Under the pieces are notes generated by a model. The model made no database searches, was not told where the DNA came from, and saw nothing but the letters and a program-made list of their open reading frames with translations. The position numbers and the translations under genes are program-made. A stretch of 64,000 nucleotides of DNA, taken from positions 1 to 64,000 of the forward strand of contig DVLA01000071.1 in the NCBI GenBank assembly GCA_018715745.1. The letters are read 5' to 3'. Positions 20,496 through 30,259 of the stretch are shown here, in pieces (position 1 is the stretch's first letter; each line of letters starts with the position of its first letter). Source of the DNA: Candidatus Coprenecus stercoripullorum. Lineage in GTDB: Bacteria; Bacteroidota; Bacteroidia; Bacteroidales; UBA932.

Positions 20496-21359
20496 CTATT
20501 CCATACTGAAGTTGAAAAAAAGGCTGTGTGGGCAATTATTTGAAAGCGGCTTCAGTAAGGCGAACTTTTCCCTGCTTGCTTTTCCTGTTTTTGTTTGACC
20601 CTTTATCGCCGGAGAAAATATTCTTGCATGACGTGCTTCAGGACAGATGGAAAGTACGGTGCTGCAGATATCCGGGAGAGATAATCCGTTAAAATTGTCG
20701 TATCCGCATTCGAGGATATTGAACATGCTGTTGTCATCATCATCCGGAGTGCCTATGATGTATCCTCCGTTCTGCGTCTCTGCTGCTATTCCCTTGCAAT
20801 ATTTTATATACTCGAGAAAAAAACCGTAGATTTCTCTGTCCCATTCCGTATAGCCGCAATCGAGGTTCCTTTTCCTCAATTGAGCTATGCGTTCCGGTGT
20901 CAATGGTCTGAGAAGGACCCTGCTGCGGGATTCTGCGAACAGGGGGATTGTTATATTCTGCCTGTAGAGGTATTGGGAGTATCCGAGATTTTCATAATAT
21001 TTGAAAAGCGATGCAGATGCGGGCCTTGTTACCATAAATTCCATACCGCGTTCCATACTGTCGTTCTCGGCAAATTCCATAAGCCTTGCTGCAAGTCTGC
21101 GCCCCCTGTATTCCGGCATTGTACAGACACCGTACAGATACCCTCCATTCATCGTATGGGCGCCTGCCCCTATGTACTTAAGAGGCATGACTGTGGATGA
21201 TGAAATAATCTCACCCTTTTCTTCGACGATATATGTGACAGATGCCGGAAGACATTTGTCGATAAATATTTTCATGAACCCGTCGTCAGCGTTGAAGCAT
21301 GTTTTCCAGATTGCGGACAACTGCTTTTCGTGGGACGCCCCGGCAATTCCAGTCGTCAT
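20496..21359 (-). CDS. GNAT family N-acetyltransferase
   Basis: GVCTMPEYRGRRLAARLMEFAEND acetyl-CoA binding motif; SLFKYYENLGY. Confidence 0.82.
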   Translation of the reverse strand: MTTGIAGASHEKQLSAIWKTCFNADDGFMKIFIDKCLPASVTYIVEEKGEIISSSTVMPLKYIGAGAHTMNGGYLYGVCTMPEYRGRRLAARLMEFAENDSMERGMEFMVTRPASASLFKYYENLGYSQYLYRQNITIPLFAESRSRVLLRPLTPERIAQLRKRNLDCGYTEWDREIYGFFLEYIKYCKGIAAETQNGGYIIGTPDDDDNSMFNILECGYDNFNGLSLPDICSTVLSICPEARHARIFSPAIKGQTKTGKASREKFALLKPLSNNCPHSLFFNFSME

Positions 21360-21360
21360 A

Positions 21361-23145
21361 TCAGATTCTGTATATTTCCCTTATAAGCTCCGAATACTTT
21401 TTATGTATGTTGCTCCGTTTGAGCTTGAGAGTCTGGGACAGCATATTGTTGGCCGTGCCCCATTCGTCGCAGACAATCCTTTCACGCTTGATGTGCTCGT
21501 GTGGTGCCGTTTTGGAATTTACTTTCTCTATTTCCTCATGGATCTTCGCTATCACTTTCGGGGCTGCAATGAGCTCATCGTTGTCATTATAACTGATTTT
21601 ATGCTTGGCTGCCCAGAAATGCAGTCTTTCAAAGTCAGGGACAATTATCGCGGAGGCGAATTTCTGGTTCTCGCCTATGACTATGCAGTTGGCTATATAC
21701 GGGGATTCTCTCAGCATGTTCTCGATAACCTGCGGGGCTACGTACTTTCCTACGGACAATTTGAAAATTTCCTTTTTCCTGTCGGTAATCTGGAGATATT
21801 CTCCGTCTACAAGTCTCCCGATGTCCCCTGTGTGCATGAACCCCTCACTGTCGATTACGCTCCGGGTCGCCTCCGGGTCCTTGTAATATCCGGCCATCAC
21901 ATGAGGGCCTTTCGTAAGTATCTCTCCGTCATCGGCAAATTTGAGCTCCGTGCCTTCCATCGGTTTTCCTACGGTGCCTATTACATTGAATCCCTGGACA
22001 GGAGAGTTTACAGCAATTACCGGGGATGTTTCCGTCATTCCGTATCCTTCGTAGATATGCAGTCTGGCCGCATTGAATAGCCTTACGATCTTGGCCTGAA
22101 TGGACGACCCGCCTGAAACTACAAGCATCTCATTCCCTCCCAGTTTTTCACGCCACTTGCTATATACCAGTCTGTCAGCGAGATTCCTCTTGAAATTGTA
22201 AAATTTGCCGTGATTATAATTGTCATAACTGTTACCGAACTTCCAGGCCCAGTCATATACTTTCCTCTTAAAGCCGGTCAGGTTTTTCCCTGCGCTTTCG
22301 AGTTTGTCATACATCATTTCCAGGACACGGGGTACAGCGCAGAACCCGTTCGCATGGCAGTCGGCCAGGTCCCTTGCTATGGTCCCGAGGCTCTCCGCAT
22401 AATAGATGCTTATGCCAATGTACTGGTATTCATAGTTCATGCTTCTTTCGTATACATGGCATAACGGCAGGAAGCTCAGCATCCTCTGGTCTGACGTTAC
22501 CGTCTGTTTGACTGCATGTCCGTAGGCGTTGAACATCAGGTTGCGGTGGGTCAGCATTACACCCTTGGGTGTGCCGGTAGTGCCTGACGTATAGATGATT
22601 GAAGCGACCTCATCCGTATCTATGTCCCTTTTCATTTTCTCCACTGGAACCCTGAGTGTGTCCTCGTGTTCTTCCCCGACCCTGTACAGGTCCCGGAGAC
22701 ATTCGTGAGTGTCCGAATCGTCCATAAGTATGACTCTTGCCGGAGTGTCCATACGTTCTATTATGGGAGACAGCTTCTTTAACTGGCTCTCGCTGCCTAC
22801 GAATATTATCTTTGCATCGCTATGATTGAAGATATGTAGGAAATCATCGTTGCCGAGGGTGGGGTAGACAGGGACATGTATCATGTGCGCGATATTCAAC
22901 CCCATGTCCAAGAAGTTCCATTCCGGCCTGTTGCTGCAGATGGTTATGGCCTTGTCGTCTTTCCCGTATCCATAGTGTACAAGAGCGTAAGCTATGAGAT
23001 GTGAACGCCTTACATAGTCCTTCACGCTGTGTTTTATCCATTTTCCGTGGACTTTCCTGCATAGCATGTCATCCTTTTCTGGGAATCTTTCTTCGAGTTT
23101 TGTAAGAAGGTCGAATGTTCTCGGGAGCTGTTCAATCATAGTCAT
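21361..23145 (-). CDS. long-chain fatty acid--CoA ligase (AMP-forming)
   Basis: IIYTSGTTGTPKGVMLTHRN, YGMTETSPVIAVN, GFMHTGDIGRL; start set at MTMIEQLPRTF (23145), not the longer ORF to 23289. Confidence 0.93.
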   Translation of the reverse strand: MTMIEQLPRTFDLLTKLEERFPEKDDMLCRKVHGKWIKHSVKDYVRRSHLIAYALVHYGYGKDDKAITICSNRPEWNFLDMGLNIAHMIHVPVYPTLGNDDFLHIFNHSDAKIIFVGSESQLKKLSPIIERMDTPARVILMDDSDTHECLRDLYRVGEEHEDTLRVPVEKMKRDIDTDEVASIIYTSGTTGTPKGVMLTHRNLMFNAYGHAVKQTVTSDQRMLSFLPLCHVYERSMNYEYQYIGISIYYAESLGTIARDLADCHANGFCAVPRVLEMMYDKLESAGKNLTGFKRKVYDWAWKFGNSYDNYNHGKFYNFKRNLADRLVYSKWREKLGGNEMLVVSGGSSIQAKIVRLFNAARLHIYEGYGMTETSPVIAVNSPVQGFNVIGTVGKPMEGTELKFADDGEILTKGPHVMAGYYKDPEATRSVIDSEGFMHTGDIGRLVDGEYLQITDRKKEIFKLSVGKYVAPQVIENMLRESPYIANCIVIGENQKFASAIIVPDFERLHFWAAKHKISYNDNDELIAAPKVIAKIHEEIEKVNSKTAPHEHIKRERIVCDEWGTANNMLSQTLKLKRSNIHKKYSELIREIYRI

Positions 23146-23189
23146 GAAATTTAAATATATGTGGCAAGATAGGAATTTTCCGCAAAAAA

Positions 23190-23230
23190 TAAAAAAGAAC
23201 CCTGTCCGTGTAATAGCGGACAGGGCCCTT
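23190..23230 (-). terminator. intrinsic terminator downstream of gcvH
   Basis: 9-bp GC-rich stem CCCTGTCCG/CGGACAGGG followed on the minus strand by a T-rich tract (complement of aaaaaag). Confidence 0.7.
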
Positions 23231-23260
23231 TTATGGTAGCGGATGTATGTAAGCTTTTTG

Positions 23261-23635
23261 TTACAGAAGAGCCATATAGGCTTCAGCATCCATCAGCCCG
23301 TCGGCCTCGGAAGGATTTGTCATCTTTATCTTGATCATCCAGCCTTCTCCGTAGGGATCCTTGTTTACAGTTTCCGGAGAGCCTTCAAGGGCTTCATTTA
23401 CTTCTATTATTTCTCCTGAAACGGGCATGAATGCGTCAGCAACTGTCTTTACGGCTTCGATTGCTCCGAATACCTGTTCTTTATCAAGAGTTTCGCCCAT
23501 TGTCTGGATGTCTACGAACACGATGTCTCCAAGCTGGTCCTGGGCGTAGTCGGTAATCCCGACTGTTGCTATTCCGCCATCGATTTTGACCCATTCATGG
23601 TCTTTGGTGTACTTGAGGTCTTTAGGAGTATTCAT
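23261..23635 (-). CDS. gcvH: glycine cleavage system protein H
   Basis: Lipoyl attachment motif GAIEAVKTVADAFMPVSGEI; KYTKDHEWV N-terminus. Confidence 0.97.
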   Translation of the reverse strand: MNTPKDLKYTKDHEWVKIDGGIATVGITDYAQDQLGDIVFVDIQTMGETLDKEQVFGAIEAVKTVADAFMPVSGEIIEVNEALEGSPETVNKDPYGEGWMIKIKMTNPSEADGLMDAEAYMALL

Positions 23636-23684
23636 TTTCTTACATGTTTAATAATGCGCAAATGTATGAAAGTTTCGCGATATT

Positions 23685-24269
23685 TCACAGCATCTTAAGA
23701 GCTTTTTTTATAATGTCCTCGAGGGAAATCCCGTTTTCTTTCGCGATTATGGAATAAACTGTTTTCTCTACGGCCGCCTTGGTAAACCCCAGCAGTATAA
23801 GGGCTGAACATGCCTCTTTTGCAAACGGGTTCGTATCGGCCGGCAGCAGGGGTCCGTCCCCGCCTGCTCCCTTTGATACCTTGTCTTTGAGTTCTATGAT
23901 GACTTTCTGGGCCGTTTTGGCGCCGATACCCTTTACAGCCTTGATACGGTTTACATCCGAATTCCCTATGGCCTTGACAACTTCATCGGCAGTTAGCGAA
24001 GAGAGCATCATCCTTGCCGTATTGGGGCCTATGCCCGAGACAGATATGAGAAGGGTGAATATCCACCTTTCGTTTTTGTCGTAAAAGCCGTACAGGGTTT
24101 CTTCGTCTTCCCTCAGGTGGTGGTATATGTAGGCTTTGGCCTCCGGGCTTCCCCTGAATTTGTCATACGAATTGAGCGAAATGGCTATTTTATATCCTAT
24201 CCCGTTGCATTCGAGTATCATTTCCGCCGGATTAAGCTCTTCGATCCGTCCTTTTATATAATCGTACAT
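23685..24269 (-). CDS. ruvA: Holliday junction branch migration protein RuvA
   Basis: MYDYIKGRI N-terminus, LISVSGIGPNTARMMLSS and VKGIGAKTAQKVIIELKDK HhH motifs. Confidence 0.95.
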   Translation of the reverse strand: MYDYIKGRIEELNPAEMILECNGIGYKIAISLNSYDKFRGSPEAKAYIYHHLREDEETLYGFYDKNERWIFTLLISVSGIGPNTARMMLSSLTADEVVKAIGNSDVNRIKAVKGIGAKTAQKVIIELKDKVSKGAGGDGPLLPADTNPFAKEACSALILLGFTKAAVEKTVYSIIAKENGISLEDIIKKALKML

Positions 24270-24329
24270 CCCCTGACAATTTTTTACAAAATTAATTACT
24301 TTTGCGTGATTTAAATCTTGTTGCGAGAG

Positions 24330-25553
24330 ATGACAGCCGCAGACGACATAAGGGGCAGATTCCCTTTTCTGAAGAACACTGTGAATGGAAGCCGGCTTTC
24401 CGTGTATTTTGACAATGCAGCCACCTCACAGAAGCCGGATACCGTCATAGATTTGGCAGACAGAATGTTCAGAGGGCTCAATGCAAATGTCCACAGGGCA
24501 GTGCACAGACTCGGGGCCGAGGTTACCGATTTATACGAGGCCGGACGGGAAGCCGCCAGGGAGTTTGTCAATGCCGTGTCCCGGGAGGAGATAATACTTA
24601 CCTCTGGAACGACGGCCTCCATAAATTTGCTTGCGTATACTTTTGGAGAACGTTTCATAAATGAAGGGGATGTCATACTGCTGACCGAAGCAGAGCACCA
24701 TTCCAATATTGTGCCCTGGCAGATGCTTGCCTTGAGAAAGAAGGCCCGCCTGATGTACCTCCCTGTAGATGAAAGAGGTGTATGGCGCATGGATCTTCTT
24801 GAAGGACTGATGTCTTCCGGCCGTGTAAGGATAGTTTCAGCCGCTCATGTGTCCAATGTGCTCGGACTTGTCAATCCGGTAGGGGAACTTGTACGTACTG
24901 CCAGAAAATACGGGGCGTACGTGCATATCGACGGTGCCCAAGGCATAGTTCATTCGCGGGTTGACGTGCAGGCGTTGGACTGCGACTTCTATTCCTTTTC
25001 CGGCCATAAGGTCTATGCGGCGACTGGAACGGGAATACTGTACGGGAAGAAAGGGATTCTGGAACAGTTGCCTCCATGGATGGGAGGAGGGGACATGGTA
25101 GATACGGTTACATACGGAAAGACCACGTACGCCCCGCTTCCGCTGAAGTTCGAGGCCGGGACCCAAAATGTCATAGGAGTAGCGACTCTCGCACCGGCAC
25201 TTCGCTTTGCACGTTCGGCCGATACTCCGGAAATGGAAGCTTACCAGAGGAAAATAGTGGAATATATGACAGAGGAGCTGCATTCCGTAAAGGGGCTGAG
25301 ACTTTACGGGGACGCTCCGGGAAAGATACCCCTTTTTTCTTTTACCGTAGACGGAATTCACCACAGTGACATTGCGACGCTTCTTGACCATTTCGGATTT
25401 GCGGTGCGCTCCGGCCTGATGTGCTCCGAACCTCTTATCGGGCGGTTCGGCCAGTCAGGAATGGTGCGGGCTTCTCTTTTGGTATACAATACGATAGAAG
25501 AGTGTTCGGAATTCATGGCTGCTCTCAGAAAAGCCATAAGGATGTTATCATGA
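24330..25553 (+). CDS. sufS: cysteine desulfurase (SufS family)
   Basis: YFDNAATSQKP, VHRAVHRLGAEVTDLYE, DFYSFSGHKVYAATGTGILYGKK PLP lysine; ATG at 24330 preferred over TTG at 24318. Confidence 0.93.
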   Translation: MTAADDIRGRFPFLKNTVNGSRLSVYFDNAATSQKPDTVIDLADRMFRGLNANVHRAVHRLGAEVTDLYEAGREAAREFVNAVSREEIILTSGTTASINLLAYTFGERFINEGDVILLTEAEHHSNIVPWQMLALRKKARLMYLPVDERGVWRMDLLEGLMSSGRVRIVSAAHVSNVLGLVNPVGELVRTARKYGAYVHIDGAQGIVHSRVDVQALDCDFYSFSGHKVYAATGTGILYGKKGILEQLPPWMGGGDMVDTVTYGKTTYAPLPLKFEAGTQNVIGVATLAPALRFARSADTPEMEAYQRKIVEYMTEELHSVKGLRLYGDAPGKIPLFSFTVDGIHHSDIATLLDHFGFAVRSGLMCSEPLIGRFGQSGMVRASLLVYNTIEECSEFMAALRKAIRMLS

Positions 25554-25575
25554 CAGACAATCAAACAGGATATAT

Positions 25576-25989
25576 ATGGCAACAATACAGGAAGAACAGG
25601 AAAAGGTAATCGGGGAGTTCGCCGTATTCGAAGACTGGATGGACAAATACGAGTATTTGATTGATCTTGGCAAGTCTATGCCGGAAATAGACGGGTCCGC
25701 CAAGACGGAGGATAATCTCATAAAGGGATGCCAGTCGCGGGTATGGCTGGATTACAGGCTTGAAAACGGGCGGCTGTTTTTCAGCGCAGACAGTGACGCT
25801 ATTATTACAAAAGGGATAATTTCCCTGTTAATCAGAGTATATGACGGGCGGACACCGGCGGAAATACTCGCTTCGGACTTTTCGTTTATTGACAGGATAG
25901 GGCTTAAGGAGCATCTTTCGCCTACAAGGGCCAACGGACTCGTGTCAATGATGGCCCGCATAATGACCATAGCCAAGGAAAATGCCTGA
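25576..25989 (+). CDS. sufE: SufE family Fe-S cluster assembly protein
   Basis: DNLIKGCQSRVWLDYRLENGRLFFSADSDAIITKGIISLL SufE signature with active-site Cys. Confidence 0.93.
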   Translation: MATIQEEQEKVIGEFAVFEDWMDKYEYLIDLGKSMPEIDGSAKTEDNLIKGCQSRVWLDYRLENGRLFFSADSDAIITKGIISLLIRVYDGRTPAEILASDFSFIDRIGLKEHLSPTRANGLVSMMARIMTIAKENA

Positions 25990-26311
25990 TGATATGGAGA
26001 AGGATATAACTACTTTGACGCGTGATGTAGTTCGGGCGCTCAGGCAGGTGTACGATCCCGAAATACCGGTAAACGTGTATGACCTGGGCCTGATATACAA
26101 TATTGATATAAATGAGGACCATAAGGTGTCGGTGAGGATGACGATGACCGCTCCGAACTGTCCCATGTCCGACTTTCTTCTTGAAGAGGTTCACAATGCG
26201 ATAGCCGATACTCCCGGGGTCACCGATGTGGCCATTGAGCTGACATTCGATCCGCCGTGGGACAAGTCAAGGATGAGTGACGAGGCTTTGCTGGAACTGG
26301 GACTGCTATGA
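25982..26311 (+). CDS. MIP18/DUF59 family iron-sulfur assembly protein (SufT-like)
   Basis: VYDPEIPVNVYDLGLIYNIDI and MTAPNCPMSDFL motifs of the DUF59/MIP18 family. Confidence 0.9.
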   Translation: MPDDMEKDITTLTRDVVRALRQVYDPEIPVNVYDLGLIYNIDINEDHKVSVRMTMTAPNCPMSDFLLEEVHNAIADTPGVTDVAIELTFDPPWDKSRMSDEALLELGLL

Positions 26312-26769
26312 AATTCGAGGACAGACCTGTCAGGGTATATCTTATCCTTGGCAGCAATATGGGAGACCGCAGGCGCAATCTGAGCATAGCCCTGTCATTG
26401 ATAGTGACAGAGCTTGCGCCGTATCTCTTTTCCGATGTACGTGAGTCGGATATCATTCAGACAGAGCCCTGGGGGTTCGAGTGTGACACCCCTTTCCTCA
26501 ATCAGGCCGTCACTTTCGAGACGACATGCCCTCCCGAGGCATTGCTCGATGTGTGCAAGTATGTGGAACATAAAATGGGACGCGAAGACGACGGCCCGCA
26601 ATACCTGCCTGACGGCAGGAGGAAATATTTCCCGAGGATTATCGATATTGATATCGTATTGTACGGGGACAGGCACATCGATACCCCGCGCCTGAAAATA
26701 CCCCATCCCCAACTCAAAGAAAGGGAATATGCCGGGAAGCTTGTCGGGCAGCTCCTGCTCAGGGATTGA
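26308..26769 (+). CDS. folK: 2-amino-4-hydroxy-6-hydroxymethyldihydropteridine diphosphokinase
   Basis: LILGSNMGDRRRNL, GREDDGPQYLPDGRRKYFPRIIDIDIVLYGD. Confidence 0.93.
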   Translation: MKFEDRPVRVYLILGSNMGDRRRNLSIALSLIVTELAPYLFSDVRESDIIQTEPWGFECDTPFLNQAVTFETTCPPEALLDVCKYVEHKMGREDDGPQYLPDGRRKYFPRIIDIDIVLYGDRHIDTPRLKIPHPQLKEREYAGKLVGQLLLRD

Positions 26770-28627
26770 GGAACGCCATGAATTCCTCTTCGCTGCAACT
26801 TCCGACAGGGCCTGACAACGTGTTCCCTTCGGCATCGATTATTGCGTAGAGTGGCTGCGAGGCGGAGCCGAACTGCCTCATCTCATAGTCCCTGAACCTT
26901 CTTCCGAGTGTCCGGAATTCCGCATCCGGCCTTTTGTCGTCCACATACAGGTTCGCTATGATGAATCCGGATTCTATGCGGTTCAGTATCTCTGCATTGC
27001 TGAGAACGGTTGATTCCATCATTTTGCATACACTGCACGTGTGGGACTTGAATGATATGAATATCGGCTTGGACTGCTCTCTTGCGGCCAGTACGGCTTC
27101 TTCAAGCGTGGAGAAACTTTCTATGGAGGCGTACCCGCTCCCTGTTGCCTGTGTCGGCCCGTCGGGGGCAGGCTGCATGGCGGATACCGGGCTGTCTTCC
27201 GGAGGAATGAGCCCGGAGACTGATTTGAGCGGCGCACCTGAAAGGCCCGATGCAAGATAGAAGGCAAACGAGAGGCATGCTACAGACAGGCATATCCTTA
27301 TCCAGCCCGCCCCTTCTGACTGCCCGTCGTGCTTGGTCCTGAATATTCCGAGAAGATAAAGCCCAAGGACGAGCGACAGGGCTGCCCATACGGATATGAA
27401 ACCTGTTCTTGTTATGATATTCAGTCCGAAATACGCGTCAACATTGTACAGGAACTTCATGGAGAAGGCCAGCATTATGAATGCGAATACGACCTTTACC
27501 ATGTTCAGCCAACTTCCGGATTTGGGCATTTTCTTTATAAAGGCGGGGAATACCGAGCATATTACGAAAGGCAGTGAGAACGCCAGTCCGAATACGGCCA
27601 TTCCCAAAACAGGCTTCAGGGCAACTCCATCCATGACTGAGGCTGCCAGGATAGAACCGACAAACGGTCCTGTGCATGAGAAAGATACGATTGTCATTGC
27701 CAATGCGGCGAAAAATGCGGCGATGTATCCTCCTTTGTCTGCCTGCCTGTCGGCCTTGTCAGCCATTGAGCCGGGAAGGGTAATCTCGAACGCACCGAGA
27801 AACGAGATGCCGAAGATGATGAAGAGCAGGGCGAATACAAGGTTGGGAATCCAGTGGGTCCCCAGAGCGTCCGTTGCCGCCGTGCTTTCGAAGACGGCGA
27901 CTATCAGTCCTAACGCCGTGTAGATAAGTATGACGGATATGCCGAAAATGATGCCTTTAAGTATTCCGGACTTCCTGGACCCGCCTGTTCCCATAAGGAA
28001 TCCTACAGTCATGGGTATCATGGGGAATACACAGGGAGTTACAACTCCTGCCAGCCCGGCGGCAAAGGCGACAAGCAGGAACTTCCACAGGGACTGGCTT
28101 CCGCTTTCTGCCGCAGGCCCGGCCTGTCCTGCCCGGATTTCGGAAGATGCAGGATCTTCGTTGCCAGCCGCCTGCCGGTCTCCGGCAGTGAAAGATACGT
28201 CATACTCGTTAAGTATGCATTCCATTCCGTTGCAGGTCTGGCAGAAGAGTGTGCCCTTTACAGTCAGCGCCCCTTCGCGCAACGGTTTTATCATTTGCCT
28301 GAAAACCGCCTTGCCTTCGAAATATTCCACCTCTGTCCCGAATCCGGGGTCGATCTTCCGCAGCGGGACCTCTGTATCCTGCAGACGTCCCGACAGCTCA
28401 CAGCCGTCTATATCTATCGCTTCGAACGATGTTGGCATCGGGCCGTCATTTGCCGGATTCGAACTGTATATATACCATCCAGGATTGAGTGAGACCGTAA
28501 TGAGCATTTCATACAGGCCGTTTTCGGCAGGGCTTCCGGAACTTTTTACGGAGATTATCCCGTCGGCCCTTGCTGTGATGGACATTAGCATTGCCGTTGA
28601 GAGCAAAACGAGTAGTCTGCGCTTCAT
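26759..28627 (-). CDS. DsbD-like thiol:disulfide interchange protein (cytochrome c biogenesis TM domain + thioredoxin-like domain)
   Basis: N-terminal signal and DsbD-alpha-like domain, TM region with GVVTPCVFPMIPMTVGF, C-terminal SHTCSVCKMMES CxxC; start MKRRLLVLLS at 28627. Confidence 0.9.
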   Translation of the reverse strand: MKRRLLVLLSTAMLMSITARADGIISVKSSGSPAENGLYEMLITVSLNPGWYIYSSNPANDGPMPTSFEAIDIDGCELSGRLQDTEVPLRKIDPGFGTEVEYFEGKAVFRQMIKPLREGALTVKGTLFCQTCNGMECILNEYDVSFTAGDRQAAGNEDPASSEIRAGQAGPAAESGSQSLWKFLLVAFAAGLAGVVTPCVFPMIPMTVGFLMGTGGSRKSGILKGIIFGISVILIYTALGLIVAVFESTAATDALGTHWIPNLVFALLFIIFGISFLGAFEITLPGSMADKADRQADKGGYIAAFFAALAMTIVSFSCTGPFVGSILAASVMDGVALKPVLGMAVFGLAFSLPFVICSVFPAFIKKMPKSGSWLNMVKVVFAFIMLAFSMKFLYNVDAYFGLNIITRTGFISVWAALSLVLGLYLLGIFRTKHDGQSEGAGWIRICLSVACLSFAFYLASGLSGAPLKSVSGLIPPEDSPVSAMQPAPDGPTQATGSGYASIESFSTLEEAVLAAREQSKPIFISFKSHTCSVCKMMESTVLSNAEILNRIESGFIIANLYVDDKRPDAEFRTLGRRFRDYEMRQFGSASQPLYAIIDAEGNTLSGPVGSCSEEEFMAFLNP

Positions 28628-28701
28628 TTTCTGTGTATTGTAGTGTTTTGCGGCAAATATAGGAATAATTAGTATTTTTGCGCAATCAACGATTTGTACA
28701 G

Positions 28702-30255
28702 ATGACACAGGAAGAGACATTCAAGCAGCTTACTGCCCATGCAAAGGAATACGGCTTCATTTTCCCCTCAAGTGAGATTTACGACGGACTGAGCGCCGTG
28801 TACGATTACGGCCAGATGGGGGTTGAGCTGAAAAACAACATAAAGAAATACTGGTGGGACGCCATGGTGCGTCTTAACGAGAACATAGTCGGAATCGATT
28901 CGGCTATTTTCATGCATCCCAAAGTATGGCAGGCTTCCGGACATGTCGGGGCGTTCAACGATCCGCTTATAGACAATAAGGATTCCAAGAAAAGGTACCG
29001 TGCGGATGTCCTTATAGAAGACCATATCGCCAGGTTGGAGGAGAAGATCCAGAAAGAAGTGGAGAAGGGCCGCCGGAAATTCGGGGATGCCTTCGATGAG
29101 CGACAGTTCCTCTCGACGAATCCCAATGTGTTGCGAAACAGGCAGAAAGCGGACGAAATCAGGGCGAGGATGACGGAGGCCCTGAATGCCAACGACCTTG
29201 AGGCCCTTCGCAATATCATTATAGACTGCGGTATCGTATGCCCTGTTTCCGGTAGCAGGAACTGGACGGAGGTAAGGCAGTTCAACCTTATGTTCAGCAC
29301 ACAGCTGGGCAACATATCCGGTCAGGACGGAATAATATACCTGAGGCCAGAGACCGCCCAGGGAATATTTGTAAACTTCCTGAATGTCTGCAAGACTGGA
29401 AGGATGAAGATACCCTTCGGAATCGCGCAGACAGGGAAGGCATTCCGTAACGAGATAGTGGCCAGGCAGTTCATATTCCGCATGCGCGAGTTCGAGCAGA
29501 TGGAAATGCAGTTTTTCGTCCGTCCGGGAGACGAACTGGAGTGGTTTTCCAAATGGAAGGAGGCCAGGCTGCAATGGCATAAGGCCCTTGGCCTCGGGGA
29601 CGGCAAATACCGTTTCCATGACCATGAGAAGCTGGCCCATTATGCAAATGCGGCGACCGATATTGAGTTCGAATTCCCCTTCGGTTTCAAGGAACTCGAG
29701 GGGATACATTCCAGGACCGACTTCGACCTGGGCAACCACCAGAAATTCTCCGGCAGGAAGATACAGTATTTCGACCCGGAGACCAATGAAAGCTACACCC
29801 CGTATGTAGTAGAGACCTCCATAGGTCTGGACAGGATGTTCCTTGCCGTATTGTCCGCCGCCTATTGCGAGGAGAAACTTGAAAACGGGGAGACGAGGAC
29901 TGTCCTGAGGATTCCGCCGGTACTTTCTCCCGTCAAGGCGGCCGTACTTCCCCTTGTCAAGAAAGACGGTCTGCCGGAGGTGGCCCGCGAGATAATGGAC
30001 ACCCTGAAATACGATTTCAACTGTCAGTACGATGACAAGGACAGCATAGGGAAGCGGTATCGCAGACAGGATGCAATTGGGACTCCATACTGCATCACGA
30101 TAGACCACGATACTCTTGCCGACAGGTGCGTGACGGTAAGGGACAGGGATACGATGGCCCAGGAAAGGGTGCCGGTCTCCGCGATAAGAGGCATTATAGA
30201 GGAAAAGACGGGCTACAGGCCCGTACTGGAAAAATTGTACGATATAAACAAATGA
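28702..30255 (+). CDS. glyS: glycyl-tRNA synthetase (single-chain, archaeal/eukaryotic-type)
   Basis: Class II aaRS motifs RPETAQGIFVNF, GIAQTGKAFRNEI, ETSIGLDRMFLAVL; start MTQEETFKQL at 28702. Confidence 0.95.
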   Translation: MTQEETFKQLTAHAKEYGFIFPSSEIYDGLSAVYDYGQMGVELKNNIKKYWWDAMVRLNENIVGIDSAIFMHPKVWQASGHVGAFNDPLIDNKDSKKRYRADVLIEDHIARLEEKIQKEVEKGRRKFGDAFDERQFLSTNPNVLRNRQKADEIRARMTEALNANDLEALRNIIIDCGIVCPVSGSRNWTEVRQFNLMFSTQLGNISGQDGIIYLRPETAQGIFVNFLNVCKTGRMKIPFGIAQTGKAFRNEIVARQFIFRMREFEQMEMQFFVRPGDELEWFSKWKEARLQWHKALGLGDGKYRFHDHEKLAHYANAATDIEFEFPFGFKELEGIHSRTDFDLGNHQKFSGRKIQYFDPETNESYTPYVVETSIGLDRMFLAVLSAAYCEEKLENGETRTVLRIPPVLSPVKAAVLPLVKKDGLPEVAREIMDTLKYDFNCQYDDKDSIGKRYRRQDAIGTPYCITIDHDTLADRCVTVRDRDTMAQERVPVSAIRGIIEEKTGYRPVLEKLYDINK

Positions 30256-30259
30256 CGAT

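Noticed and set aside
21001-22080. 359-aa plus-strand ORF over the GNAT and acyl-CoA ligase genes
   Set aside because: Antisense shadow spanning the boundary of two real minus-strand genes.
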